Positions 1 to 9,701 of a stretch of DNA of 64,000 nt are shown here, one piece after another. Within the stretch, counting starts at the first letter, position 1. The number at the start of each line of letters is the position of its first letter. Origin of the DNA: Haematococcus lacustris (taxonomy: Eukaryota > Chlorophyta > Chlorophyceae > Chlamydomonadales > Haematococcaceae); contig JASKMD010000006.1 in assembly GCA_030144725.1 (NCBI GenBank), positions 11,969,892 through 12,033,891 on the forward strand. Direction: 5' to 3'. The notes below the pieces were generated by a model, which did no database searches, was not told where the DNA came from, and saw only the letters and a list, made by a program, of their open reading frames with translations. Position numbers and translations under genes: made by a program.

Positions 1-2342
1 CTCCCAGGCGTCTCGGCAAACGCCACCACCCACCGGCGCAACCATGACTTGCTCCAGACCTACATACACGAGGCCCACACAGGTAAGGGGTAGGGGCATG
101 GCATGGCATGGCATGCCATTGCAAGGATGTTAGCTACACACATGGTCAGGCTTCACATGGGGGGCTGGCAGCACCACACACTAGGGGGGGTTGGCCAAGC
201 CACATGGGTCACATGGCCAGGCAGCAGGCAGGCAGGAAGGTGTGCAAAGTCTAAACTACTTGTGTGTGCCCATATGATTGCAGTCTGGCTGCGGCGAGCT
301 TTCGCCGTTCACGTGCAGTTGGACGGCTGCACTATTCCTGCACACGGCAAGGTTGTGCTCTACCGTGTGACTGCAGCTGTCCGCTGCTTTAGCCCTAGCC
401 CAGCTGCTGCGGCTGGCTCCCCCTGCCCTGCCCCAGCTGCTGCGGCTGGCTCCCCCAGCCCTGCCCCAGCCCCCCTGCCCACTGCGCGCACACCTGAGGT
501 ACAGGAGATGCCATCTCTGACCCCCCAACTTGAGGTGAAGGCGCGGGTGGTGGCCGTCAGGAAGTGTCCGGACAGCTCGTCATACCCATCTGTTCAGCAG
601 TTTGTGGACGTCTGCAGGAAGCAAGGGGTATGGGGGTCTCTAACCAGCATCACAGTGGACAGCGCAGCTGGCAATATTGGGCGCATCAGCGGGCTGGCTG
701 TCAGCATCAATGCCTTGCGCAGACAGCAGGGGTTGGCCCTCATTATCTTCTGGCCATGTGTCAGCCACCAGATTCACAACGCGTTGCACAAAGCAATGAC
801 AACATGGGGCAAGTCAGAGGGCTGGGGCAGACAGGGTTTGCAAGCGCAGCTAGCCCTCAGCATTGAGCAGTTGTGCAGCCTCACCAAGAAGCACTGGGAC
901 CTGCTGGGGCTCAGTGTCCAGCACTGCGCCCAACCTTGCGAGCCCTCGCAGTCTCGATGGGGCAGCTATGTAGATGCTTGCTCCTCCCTCACTCGCGTGC
1001 TCAAGCCGGTCACTGCTGCAGTCACCGGCATCATGCAACGGCAGGGCAAGGCAGCACCAGCTTGGGCAGGAGACCTGTGCTCGCTGCTGCTAGACACAGA
1101 TCTCATCTGCAAGCTCATGGTGGTGGCGGTTGTGGGCCAGCAGCTCGTCATGCCTGAACTCGGGTGGGTGGCCACAGAGGGCGGCATGCACGCCTTTGAG
1201 CTTGCACGGCATGTGGAGCAGCTGTTGGACAACCTTCTGGACGCCTCAACGCAGGACGCGGAGGAGCGCTTCCCATACATCTTCAAGCATGCTCAGGGGC
1301 TCTTTGTCGCCACAGCCCCTTCCGCCCATACAGCCGCTGGTTCCCTCCTCACAGCTGCTGCCTCCGACCCCAACCCCATGGCCTTGGAAGGACAACAATG
1401 GGCGGTTGCCAAGCCAAAGCTCGTTGTGCTCATCAACAAGCACATCCAGGCACTGTACGAGTACTTGTACGAACACAGCCAGCTATTCTTCCAACTCCCT
1501 CACCTGCTGGCAGCCATGGGCTCTTCAAACGCTTTGTACGCACAGAAGGCAGCTGAGCAGGTGCTGAAACAACGGGACATGAGGCTGCAACAGTGGGACG
1601 TGCACCAGCGGGAAAAGCAGCAGCAACAGCAGGGGGGGCGGCGGCAGGCACCAAGCGGGCAGCAGTTGCTGCCATTCGACCCAGCCGTCTTTGACCCATA
1701 TGGCACGCTCCAGGATTTCCTTGACGACATCCTGGAGCTGGCAGCTGGCCAGCCGTGCAGTCCAGGCCTACGCACACACCTAGTGGAGTTCTTTGGGGCA
1801 GCACCCAGCTCAAACCACGCAGTGGAGTCCAGCCTGCAACACACAAAGCACGGCAACAGTGCCAAGCAGGGTTGGATGCCATGATCGGCAGCATCAACAA
1901 TCAGCTCGACCCTGGGGCACTCGCCAACATCGACTTGGCAGACTTTGAGGCTCGGCTCGTCACGCTCCGCAAGCAGAAGCGTGACAAGGAGACAACCTCA
2001 GCAGACGACAACCGGGAGGCCAAGGCAGCACGCAAGACGGAGGAGTCAGCGTGCATGGTAGACGGGAACGCCAAGATGGTGTTGAACGTGCCCACCCAGG
2101 CCCCCCTGCAGCAGCTGCAGCAGGCATTTCAGCAACATGCACGGGGTGCAGACTACAGCAATACCTCAGCCAAGGAGGCAACCCGGTTTACACGCGAGCA
2201 GCTCAGGGCCTACCTCCTTTACCACAAGGTGCCGCCCAGGGATCAGCCAGTCGGCAACACCCTGGTGGCAGGCTGGCAGAAGGCCGTGCAGAAGCACATT
2301 GCTGAGCGTGGCAGCCCCACCGGGCATGGGGTGTTGCCATAG
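1..2342 (+). CDS. hAT-like transposase, 5' partial, frameshifted
   Basis: An upstream exon (1-82) splices with matching phase at GTAAGG (83) to an exon starting at 284 after a CAG acceptor. The frame then stays open to a stop at 1884. Motifs resembling hAT/DUF659 transposases are ITVDSAAGN (candidate catalytic Asp), FWPCVSHQIHNAL and SRWGSYVDA. Near the C-terminus, SSNHAVESSLQHTKHG could correspond to the hAT dimerisation region. The frame ends abruptly just after AKQGWMP, while the -1 frame continues with LDAMIGSINNQ through a Lys/Glu-rich stretch to a stop at 2342. A one-base loss near 1869 would explain this, so the copy is probably dead or mis-sequenced. Family assignment rests on remembered motif patterns and is moderate. 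It could also be a domesticated relative. Confidence 0.5.
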
Positions 2343-3757
2343 GGCTCTGCTTTGTTGCCATGGGCGTGTAGCTAATGGACAAGAGACCAGGCCTAGCTAT
2401 GGAATGTACAGATCTTGCCCTGCCATGGGGTGCTAGTATGGGGCTTTGCTGTGGCCATAAGGCAAGAGTTGCAATTGCTCGGGAAGGTTGTTCTGCTAGA
2501 AAGAAGAAAGAAAGAAAGAAAGAAAACTACTCCGGTACAAACCGGCGTGCATTAAGGGAGGAGCTTCCGCCTGTGGCGCGGCCTGCTCCCACCTCCAAAC
2601 GTTGGACACAGGCTGGACATGTCCCCAACAAGCTGCCCTAGCTGTAGCCACAGACCACAGCTAGCACCCAAGGCAAACAAAGAGGCATGAGAGGAGCAAA
2701 GACTAGTGCACTTGGCAGCTGGCCTTATCTCTTCTCCTCGTTGACGAGAGCAATTCCACCCTTGTCCGCCGGATGTCGCACTAAAAGCTGAAGTTCAGGC
2801 TCCAAACGTCCAAACTTCAGCTGTCAGCCAACGTCCCGCATTGAGGTAGCTCTGCTCCCTCCTTGACGACGCCAGCAACTCCACAACAGCTCGATGACCC
2901 GCAGCGGTCGTGTGCGGCACCCGGACCTCATTTGTATTCCGCTGGACAAAGCGGTGCCCGTTCAAGCCTGGGAAGGCTTTCCCGTTGCATCCCAATTTAT
3001 ATACCGCTGGGTGCGGTGGTGAGGTAGCTTAGCCAATCCGTGCGACCGAAGTCAACGCGGATTGTTACCAGGGCCACCGCGTGGAGGTGCCTCACCGCCA
3101 GCCCCGGTTGTTCTGCTACCACATCTGCGATGGGTGCTTGCAGTCCTACTAGATGTTTGCCTTTAGATACTTGTTGCTTATCTACTGTACCCAGCCAGTG
3201 GGGGATGCACGTTGTGGCATGCACCTACGGTCAGACCCTCCCAACTCTGATAAAACCTTTTACACAACCATGTCATGGACATTCCGACGCCGGGAAGTGT
3301 GCGATTGGCGTAGCACCGTGCGGCATGCGATGAACGCGTAGTCTGCTATACGCCCGTAATGCCAGGCACCCCGTAAACGAAAAAAGTGCGCCCACCAATC
3401 AGCCGGTCGCTCTCACGACATCGCGCAGCGCAAGTGCATTGTGGAGGTGCTTCGCAATGACGTGGTGGACTCCTGACGCTGTAAGGGCAAGTACAGCCGG
3501 CTGTACTAATTCCTCCCGGCTCAATGAACCCGACGTTGTTTCCTTAATGTAGGCGCGCTCATAGTCTTACATCTGTGAGGGCATGGTCTGAGATAGTACA
3601 AAATCAGCATCGCACCTCTCAGTGCGAGGTAAGGACTGACATGTACATGTGCACGAAGCTTGCTATGTTGCTTGTGAAGAACACATTGCATAGAGCAGAA
3701 TGACCCGCCCTTGGTGCCGCTGTCAATGTAGGGAAAGCATATGTTATCAGAACGTAA
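2343..3757. other. Intergenic, transposon debris, no gene seen
   Basis: No exon-like frame with splice signals is visible. At 2395-2445 there is a degraded copy of the start of the repeat found at 5544 and 6397 (GCTATGGAATGTACAG). A short GAAA microsatellite lies at 2501-2525. Around 3230-3260 the sequence is an inverted relative of the end of the 5544-6338 repeat (the CCCTCCCAACTC region). Around 3180-3225 it resembles 5312-5345. Confidence 0.5.
3490..3507. repeat. 18-bp perfect palindrome
   Basis: AGTACAGCCGGCTGTACT is its own reverse complement. It lies in AT-richer non-coding DNA. No role can be assigned. Confidence 0.6.
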
Positions 3758-3845
3758 TTGACCTCGTGCATACTAGTACTCAACAACACCATGCTTGACA
3801 ATTGTTGCAGGATCTGGCCGCCACCACCACCACCACCATCACCAC

Positions 3846-4057
3846 CACCTCCTAGCCTACCCCCAGCCCTGCCCCCAGCCCTGCCCCCAGCCCTGCCCCC
3901 AGCCCTGCCCCCAGCCCTACCCCCAGCCCTGCCTCCAGCCCTGCCCCCAGCCCTGCCCCCAGCCCTGCCCCCACCCCTGCCCCCACCCCTGCCCCCACCC
4001 CTGCCCCCAGCCCTGCGCCCAGCCTTGCCCCCACCCCTGCCCCCAGCCCCCAGCCCA
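3846..4057. repeat. 11-12-bp CCCCAGCCCTG tandem array
   Basis: Short imperfect tandem units of CCCCAGCCCTG/CCCCACCCCTG. All frames are open across it, giving Pro/Ala-, Gln/Pro/Cys- or Gly/Ala-rich translations, so these frames are not evidence of coding. Confidence 0.8.
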
Positions 4058-4119
4058 TCTTGTGTCGCTTTGTGGCTTTGCACCTCAACAGCCACCCTAC
4101 CCTACTCAGCAGCCACCCT

Positions 4120-4192
4120 ATGGGTCGTCTCAACAAACGCACCAAGGCCAACAGGGCCAATCTTGCTCGTGGGCATGCAGCAGTGGCAGCAA

Positions 4193-4231
<39 letters not shown>

Positions 4232-4850
4232 CAACAGCAACAGCTGCCACAGAGGCAGAAGGGGCCAGATCTGCCGCTGCCTTGCAAGTGTGCGAAGCAG
4301 AACTGCAACGGTGTCTGCAAGCGCTGCAGCGGTCAGAGGACGAGGTGCAGGCTGTGCAAGTGGCTTTGCACCGCAGCCAAGCAGAACTGACAGCATCCCA
4401 AAGTAAGGTCAGAAGCATGGCAACCCAGCTGGCAGCCGTGCGGGCCCAGCTAGCAACAGCGACGTGGGCCATGCCCAAGGACGTGCGTGACAAAATGTCC
4501 TGGCTGCAACGCAATGAGGTGTCACTTTACACCTTGAAGCGTTGGCATGCCATGCGGGGTGCACCGCCATGCACACAAGCAGCCAGCCCAGCAACAGCCC
4601 TGAAGGGCCCCCCCCCCCCTTTGCCACAAGGTGCGTAATGCTCTGACGGGAGCCTACACTGCAGCCTATGCATGCAGCAATGCGGCGCTGTTGACTTTGC
4701 CCAACGTGTCATGCCAGCAGCTTGGCCCCCTGCGCACAGCTGTGGCGGCGGCAGAGTTCCCTGATGCCCCACCTCAACCTCAAGCTGGGCCTTCCACAGT
4801 ACGTCGCCACCAGCTGATGCTCACTTGCGACATTCAACGCACATTTGAGG
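4120..4850 (+). CDS. Coiled-coil protein of a putative transposon, first exon, frameshifted
   Basis: The frame opens with ATG at 4120 ([18 protein letters not shown]). It runs through an alanine-rich stretch encoded by GCA repeats (4192-4230). A clear heptad-like coiled coil follows ([18 protein letters not shown] and onward, about residues 55-115). At 4610-4622 a run of 13 C occurs. The annotated frame stops just after it, whereas another frame continues with [20 protein letters not shown] to a GTGAGT donor at 4851. A length error in the C run, in the assembly or in the genome, is the simplest explanation. I do not recognise the family. The repeat-rich surroundings suggest a transposable element, possibly related to the transposase at 1-2342, but nothing proves that. 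Confidence 0.4.
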
Positions 4851-5543
4851 GTGAGTACCATGGGTTGTTGCCATGTGGTGTTACCATGGGGTAGTTCCAT
4901 AGTGTAACCTTGCTGTTGTACAATGTTGTTCGTATCATACTCCTTTCATGGTGTTCCATTATGTTAACTATGAGGTGGAATTGAGGTGAAATGTATGTGT
5001 GTGCGCATGCGCAGGCCTATTGAGACAAGCGCCAGCAATCCATATCCAGATGGATCGTTGCACCATCACCAGTGGCAAAGTGGTGTTGTATTGTTGCCTA
5101 AGGCCACTCTCCCTTTTGGTAGTTATGTGATGCCTGGTGCTTGCTTGTGTAGCCTGGTCAAGCTATGGCAGCCATGTGCCATATTGTGCCATGTTATGTT
5201 GCGCCATGACGTGGTGCGGTGTGGTAGTACGGGGAGGGAGTGCAGTTGGACGTTGCAGTTGCCTGGGAAGGGTGCTTGCAATCGTGGTAGCTGTTAGCGA
5301 TCAAGCTCATCTATTGTACCCAACCAATGTGGTATGCACGTCATGACACAAATTGTCGCTAAAGCAAAGGCTCCTGCATGTTCACACATCCTTGGCTGCC
5401 CCCGCCTCCACTGCCTCTAACCATGCTAGTACAAGGACGTCTAAATGAGAGGGCAAGGGGTTTGGCAGTGGCACCTGGGCCATGGCATCTTGGTACAGGC
5501 AGCGCATGCAAGTGGTCAACGTGTATGTGAAAAGTGGTGTTGC
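4851..5543. other. No gene seen
   Basis: Likely intron or intergenic sequence after the donor at 4851. I see no convincing downstream exon. The segment near 5312-5345 is a diverged copy of sequence near 3180-3225. Confidence 0.4.
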
Positions 5544-7180
5544 TTTGCTATGGAGTGTAGAGGCCTTGCCTTGCCATGGGGAGCGAGTCGGGCCAGGTGG
5601 GAGGGCATGGTGGGCGAGGGAGTGCATTTGGTGTTAGCACCGTGGACCGAACCACATGTCTCGGTGGTGATGTCCGAAATCGCTTTAGCGACAGAACGAA
5701 GAATGTGCATCTGCACACATGCTCTAGCTACAACGACTACGGGGCGTAGACAGCGAAACGAGCAGAAAAGGCGTGAGTATGAAGGGTCCCGCGGTCAGTT
5801 TGACTATCAGGCCAGATAGTCTACTGTAATCAAAGGTGAAGGGGGCTCATAGTGTCTTGTTGAACCGCTAGAGCATACAACTACTCCGTCTTACGCGTGA
5901 CAGAGCGAGCGACACAAATGACGAGTGAAAGCTAATTGATGCTAAGAAGTATGCAGCTGTCCTAATCGCAGCATTAGTAGTGGTGTGGGTGCGTTAAAGA
6001 AGCATTTCAGCTTCTTAGGTTTCAAACTCGCAGTTCCGGCCATCGCAACACAAAGCGCGGTTGCACACATACTTGCGTTTGCGTCATCACGGCATCATTA
6101 AGAAGGTCGAAAGTGGAGGAGGCGTGCATGGTGATATCTGCCCATAAAATGTAGGCCGGGTTCACGCCCAGGTAGTGCATCATGTACACATTCGATAGAG
6201 CTTAGGACAGGCATCCCGTGTAGCCAAGCGAGTCCTCTACACACTGGTGTGCTTCGATGCTCAATCGGTATCTGGAGCGAGAAATAAACCTCGTGTAAAG
6301 GACATACCCTCTTTTCATGAGAGTTGGGAGGCTCTGACCTACGGCATGGATTGATGCTAAAGCAAAAGCTGTTAACAAACTCAAGTGCCAGGGGCCTTTG
6401 CTATGGAGTGTACAGGCCTGCAGGTGCGAGTGGGGCCAGATGGGAGGACACGAGGTGAGAGGGAGTGCAGCAGGTCATGGCACTGTGGACCGAAGCACAT
6501 GTCTCGGTGGTGATGTCCCAAAACGATGTAGCGACACAACGAAGGCTTCGCACCTACGCAAATGCTCTTGCTACAACGAACAAAGCACATAACCAGGGGA
6601 ACGAGCAGAAAAGGCTCAAGTATTAAGAGTCCCGCGGTCATTTTGACTATCAGGCCACATAGTCTACTGTAACAAGATGTGAAGGGTGCAAATAGTGTCC
6701 TGATGAACCGCTAGAGCATACAACCACTCCGTCTCTCGCTTGACAGCGCGAGCGACACAAATGACGAGTGAAGGCTAATGAGATGTTAAGAAATATGCGG
6801 CGGTTCTAGACGCAGCATCAGCAGTGGTGTGGGTGCGTTAAAGAAGCATTTCAGCTTCTTAGGTTTCAAACTCGCGATTTCGGCCATCGCAACACAAAGC
6901 GCGACTGCACACATACTTGCTTTTGCTTCATCACGGCGTCATTAAGAAGGTCGAGGGTGGAGGAGGCGTGCATAGTGATATCTGCCCACAAAATATAGGC
7001 CGGGTTCACGCCTAAGCAGTGCATCATAAACATAGTCATGGACGCTCAGGACAGCCGTAGCGTGTAGCCAAGCGAGCCCTCTACATACTGATGTGCTTCG
7101 TTGATCAATCCGCAAACTGTACGAGAAATGAACCGCGTGAAACGGACACACCCCCTTTTCAAGGGGGTTGGGAGGCCCTG
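5544..7180. repeat. Two tandem 0.8-kb diverged direct repeats
   Basis: Copy 1 (about 5544-6338) and copy 2 (about 6397-7180) both begin with TTTGCTATGGAGTGTA and both end near a GTTGGGAGG motif. They share long blocks, for example TTAAAGAAGCATTTCAGCTT (near 5994 and 6838) and AGAGCATACAAC, with scattered substitutions and small indels. Neither copy has a convincing reading frame. Base composition is lower in GC than in the neighbouring genes. Partial relatives occur near 2395 and, inverted, near 3240. This is probably a non-coding mobile or satellite-like repeat. Confidence 0.75.
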
Positions 7181-7616
7181 TTTGTGAGATGTGTTGAAAT
7201 TTTGTTATGTTTGTTTTGCCTTGCTGTAGCTGGCCATAGCTGACACTAGCGCCGCCGCTTTCGTAACACGGTCCTGACGGGCACGTACACTCCTGCCCAA
7301 CAATTTTGTGGAAAAGCGTCATAGTCACTAAAGTTAGGGCTTGCGAAAAAGATGAAGCTAGTCAGGAAGCCTTTGTTGTCCTGGTGACACCTTACGCTCC
7401 CTGCGCTGGGCGCCAAATTCTTCAGCACGTCGCCAAGCAGGCTCTGAAACACGCCAGCAAGGCCTCACAGCGCGCCACCCTGTAGGAGGCGTCGCCGTGA
7501 AGCCGGGTGGCATGTACCTTACTAGTCAGCTGTGATTCTTCCTTTCGCCTTCAACGCTCGCCCTTTCCTGGCCAGCACCCTTCTAACATCCACAGGCGAA
7601 GCAGCCAGTCAAGCCG

Positions 7617-8639
7617 ATGGAGTCCGAGCATATTGCGGACAGCTGTGCCAAAGAGAGCCCTGCGTCGAACGCCGATGAGCTTACATGTAGGTTCATCCAG
7701 GTTCCTGGCTAGCTGCCACGGCTACGCACGTCTGACTCTGCATCACCGACATCACGCATGCAGGCGCTATATGCTTGGACCAGATTGCTCCAGTAGAGAT
7801 GGCAGCAGTCAAGGGTTGCGAGCATCTGTACTGTGTGTGCTGCATTTTGAAATGGGCACTCTGCAAGGAAACCAGCCTGTGCCCACAGTGCAAGGTCCCC
7901 GTTGCATACCTGTACACTCACCGCCTCCTGGATGGGACAGTATCTGACTACCCAGTGGAGGAAAGTGTGGTGCTCCTTAAGCGCGCGGTTTGGTTCCAAC
8001 AGCACATCAGGGTGCGTGACCTTCATATGACAGATGCAAAGCGCAGCTGCAGCCACCAGGCATTGCATTGTATGCTGAATGTGTTGGCTGCTCTCCACCT
8101 GTGCTGACTTCTGTCCCCTGGCTTTGCAGACACTGGAGAAAGGTGCCCTCCTGCCTTCCTCTGGTGAGGCCCTGGAGGTGGCCGGCATCGATGCTGTAGA
8201 TGGTGCCAGTTTGGAGGAAGCTGCATATGAAGGGGCATATGAAAGTTTTTATGAGGAGTATGATGAGGAGGAGCAGGTTGAGCAGTTTTTCTTCAGCTCT
8301 GCAGCAGGCCGGGCCCGTGTTGTGCTTGGCAACAGGCGTTGGGGAGAAAATGGCAGCGTGCGTGCTGGTCGCATGTTTGCCCGGCCAGTGCCGGCGCCAG
8401 CAGCACCCTTGCCCTCAAATGGCAAGGCAGGCAAGGCAGCATCAAGCAACCAGGTCCAAGGAGGCGCCGGCAGCCCGGGTGCCGGCACAAGCGCAGGGAC
8501 CTCTGGCAGCCGGGCAGCAGCTGGCAGCAGCCAGATCAGCACAGCATCAGGTGGAGGCTCCTGCAGTGGAGCTGGCAAGCAAGGCCGCAGGGCTCGGCGC
8601 AATGCCCGGCGACAGGCTGCTGCAGATGATGAAGATTGA
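7617..8639 (+). CDS. RING-type zinc-finger protein (probable E3 ubiquitin ligase)
   Basis: Three coding exons join in phase: 7617-7686, 7764-8011 and 8130-8639, all with GT-AG borders. The first exon encodes MESEHIADSCAKESPA. The exon-1/2 junction creates the first Cys of TCAICLD. The ligand pattern reads CAIC, then CEHLYCVCC, then CPQC, which fits a RING-HC finger (CxHxxCxxC centre). RING domains recruit E2 enzymes. The rest of the protein has a conserved-looking segment (YPVEESVVLLKRAVWFQQHI), an acidic Tyr/Glu stretch, a Gly/Ser/Ala-rich low-complexity region and a basic tail ending in DDED. Total length is about 275 residues. The start is the first ATG after an acceptor at 7595. The substrate cannot be inferred. 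Confidence 0.8.
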
Positions 8640-9538
8640 ACAGAGCACCAGGCAGTAACAGCCTGCTGAAGCACAGTAGTGTGTGCCTTGTCGTTACAAG
8701 CTGTATCATGTATCATGGTCGTCATGCCAAACTGTACAGGAGCGTGATTGTGTGCAGTAGATGCGGTAGTGTGCAGTAGATGCACTGCTGCCATGACTGC
8801 TCACCATGCCTAGTGTAGCTGCTGGTGCGGGTGCAGTCACAGCCAGTTGTAGCATGATCACCACCCGGGAGCCATCAACAGTCTGGCAACAGCTGCAGCT
8901 GCAGCAAGGGCAGTAGCAGTCTGTTGACCAGAGGTGCCCGCTTGAGTAATGCTTGGGCTGTGACTGTGGCCTTGGTTTAATGCGCTGCCTATGTGCCTGG
9001 GACGCAAGACAGCTGCATGGCCACCTGCGTAGCCGTTGGTGCCAATGCAGTTTAATAGTCTGGCGACAGTGCGGGCAACAGGTGAAGACTACACATGGCA
9101 CTGCAGCAGCTGCCTGTTGCACAGCAGTGCCAGGTCATGCTCCTACATGTAACGGCCAATGCCAGGGAGGGCCGCGCACCGTATGGTGTCCAGGTGGTAG
9201 CATCAGGACATGATGGTCAGAATGGGGGGATGCTCACACTCCCCAGCGAGGTTGCTGTTGGTATGTGAATAAGGTGTCGGTTGACCAGTGTATGATGGCA
9301 GTTTAGATAGAAAAGGTCCTGTCCTGTATGTGTTAACGCCAGAGGCATGGGCTTGGCAGCACACCCATGTGCCATGAGAGTGAAGCTGTCCCATGATAAT
9401 AGTTGACATGTAATTACATCTTGCGTGGTGGGCTGACGAGGGAGGTGCTGCCAACGGCAGACGACTAACATGCCAGCCTGCCCAGCTCCCTAACTATGCG
9501 AACCGGCATCGTGACTGCAGGCCAGGCTAGGCCTCCCA
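8640..9538. other. Intergenic, with duplicated TRP-gene fragment
   Basis: No gene seen. At about 9095-9210, read on the minus strand, the sequence matches the end of a TRP-channel exon and the start of its intron (28979-29101). At 9283-9310 a 23-bp stretch (minus strand AAACTGCCATCATACACTGG and onward) is inverted relative to 14009-14028 plus 14853-14855. It is discussed as an outer inverted repeat of the Fanzor element. Confidence 0.6.
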
Positions 9539-9579
9539 GGGCGCATGAGGAGCTATAAGTGCGATGCAGATATTGCTGG
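9539..9579 (+). repeat. Left terminal inverted repeat (41 bp)
   Basis: Reverse complement of 13963-14003 with four mismatches. The core GTGCGATGCAGATATTG is identical in both. Confidence 0.8.
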
Positions 9580-9701
9580 TTACGAGCTGGTTACCGCAAT
9601 GCGGAACTTTAGATGCCCTTTGGAGCTGCGTGAGAGTGAGTGACATCGGTGTGAACAAGTCGGTGTGAACAAGTATTACCTGTTATGAGCCTAGTGGCGC
9701 A

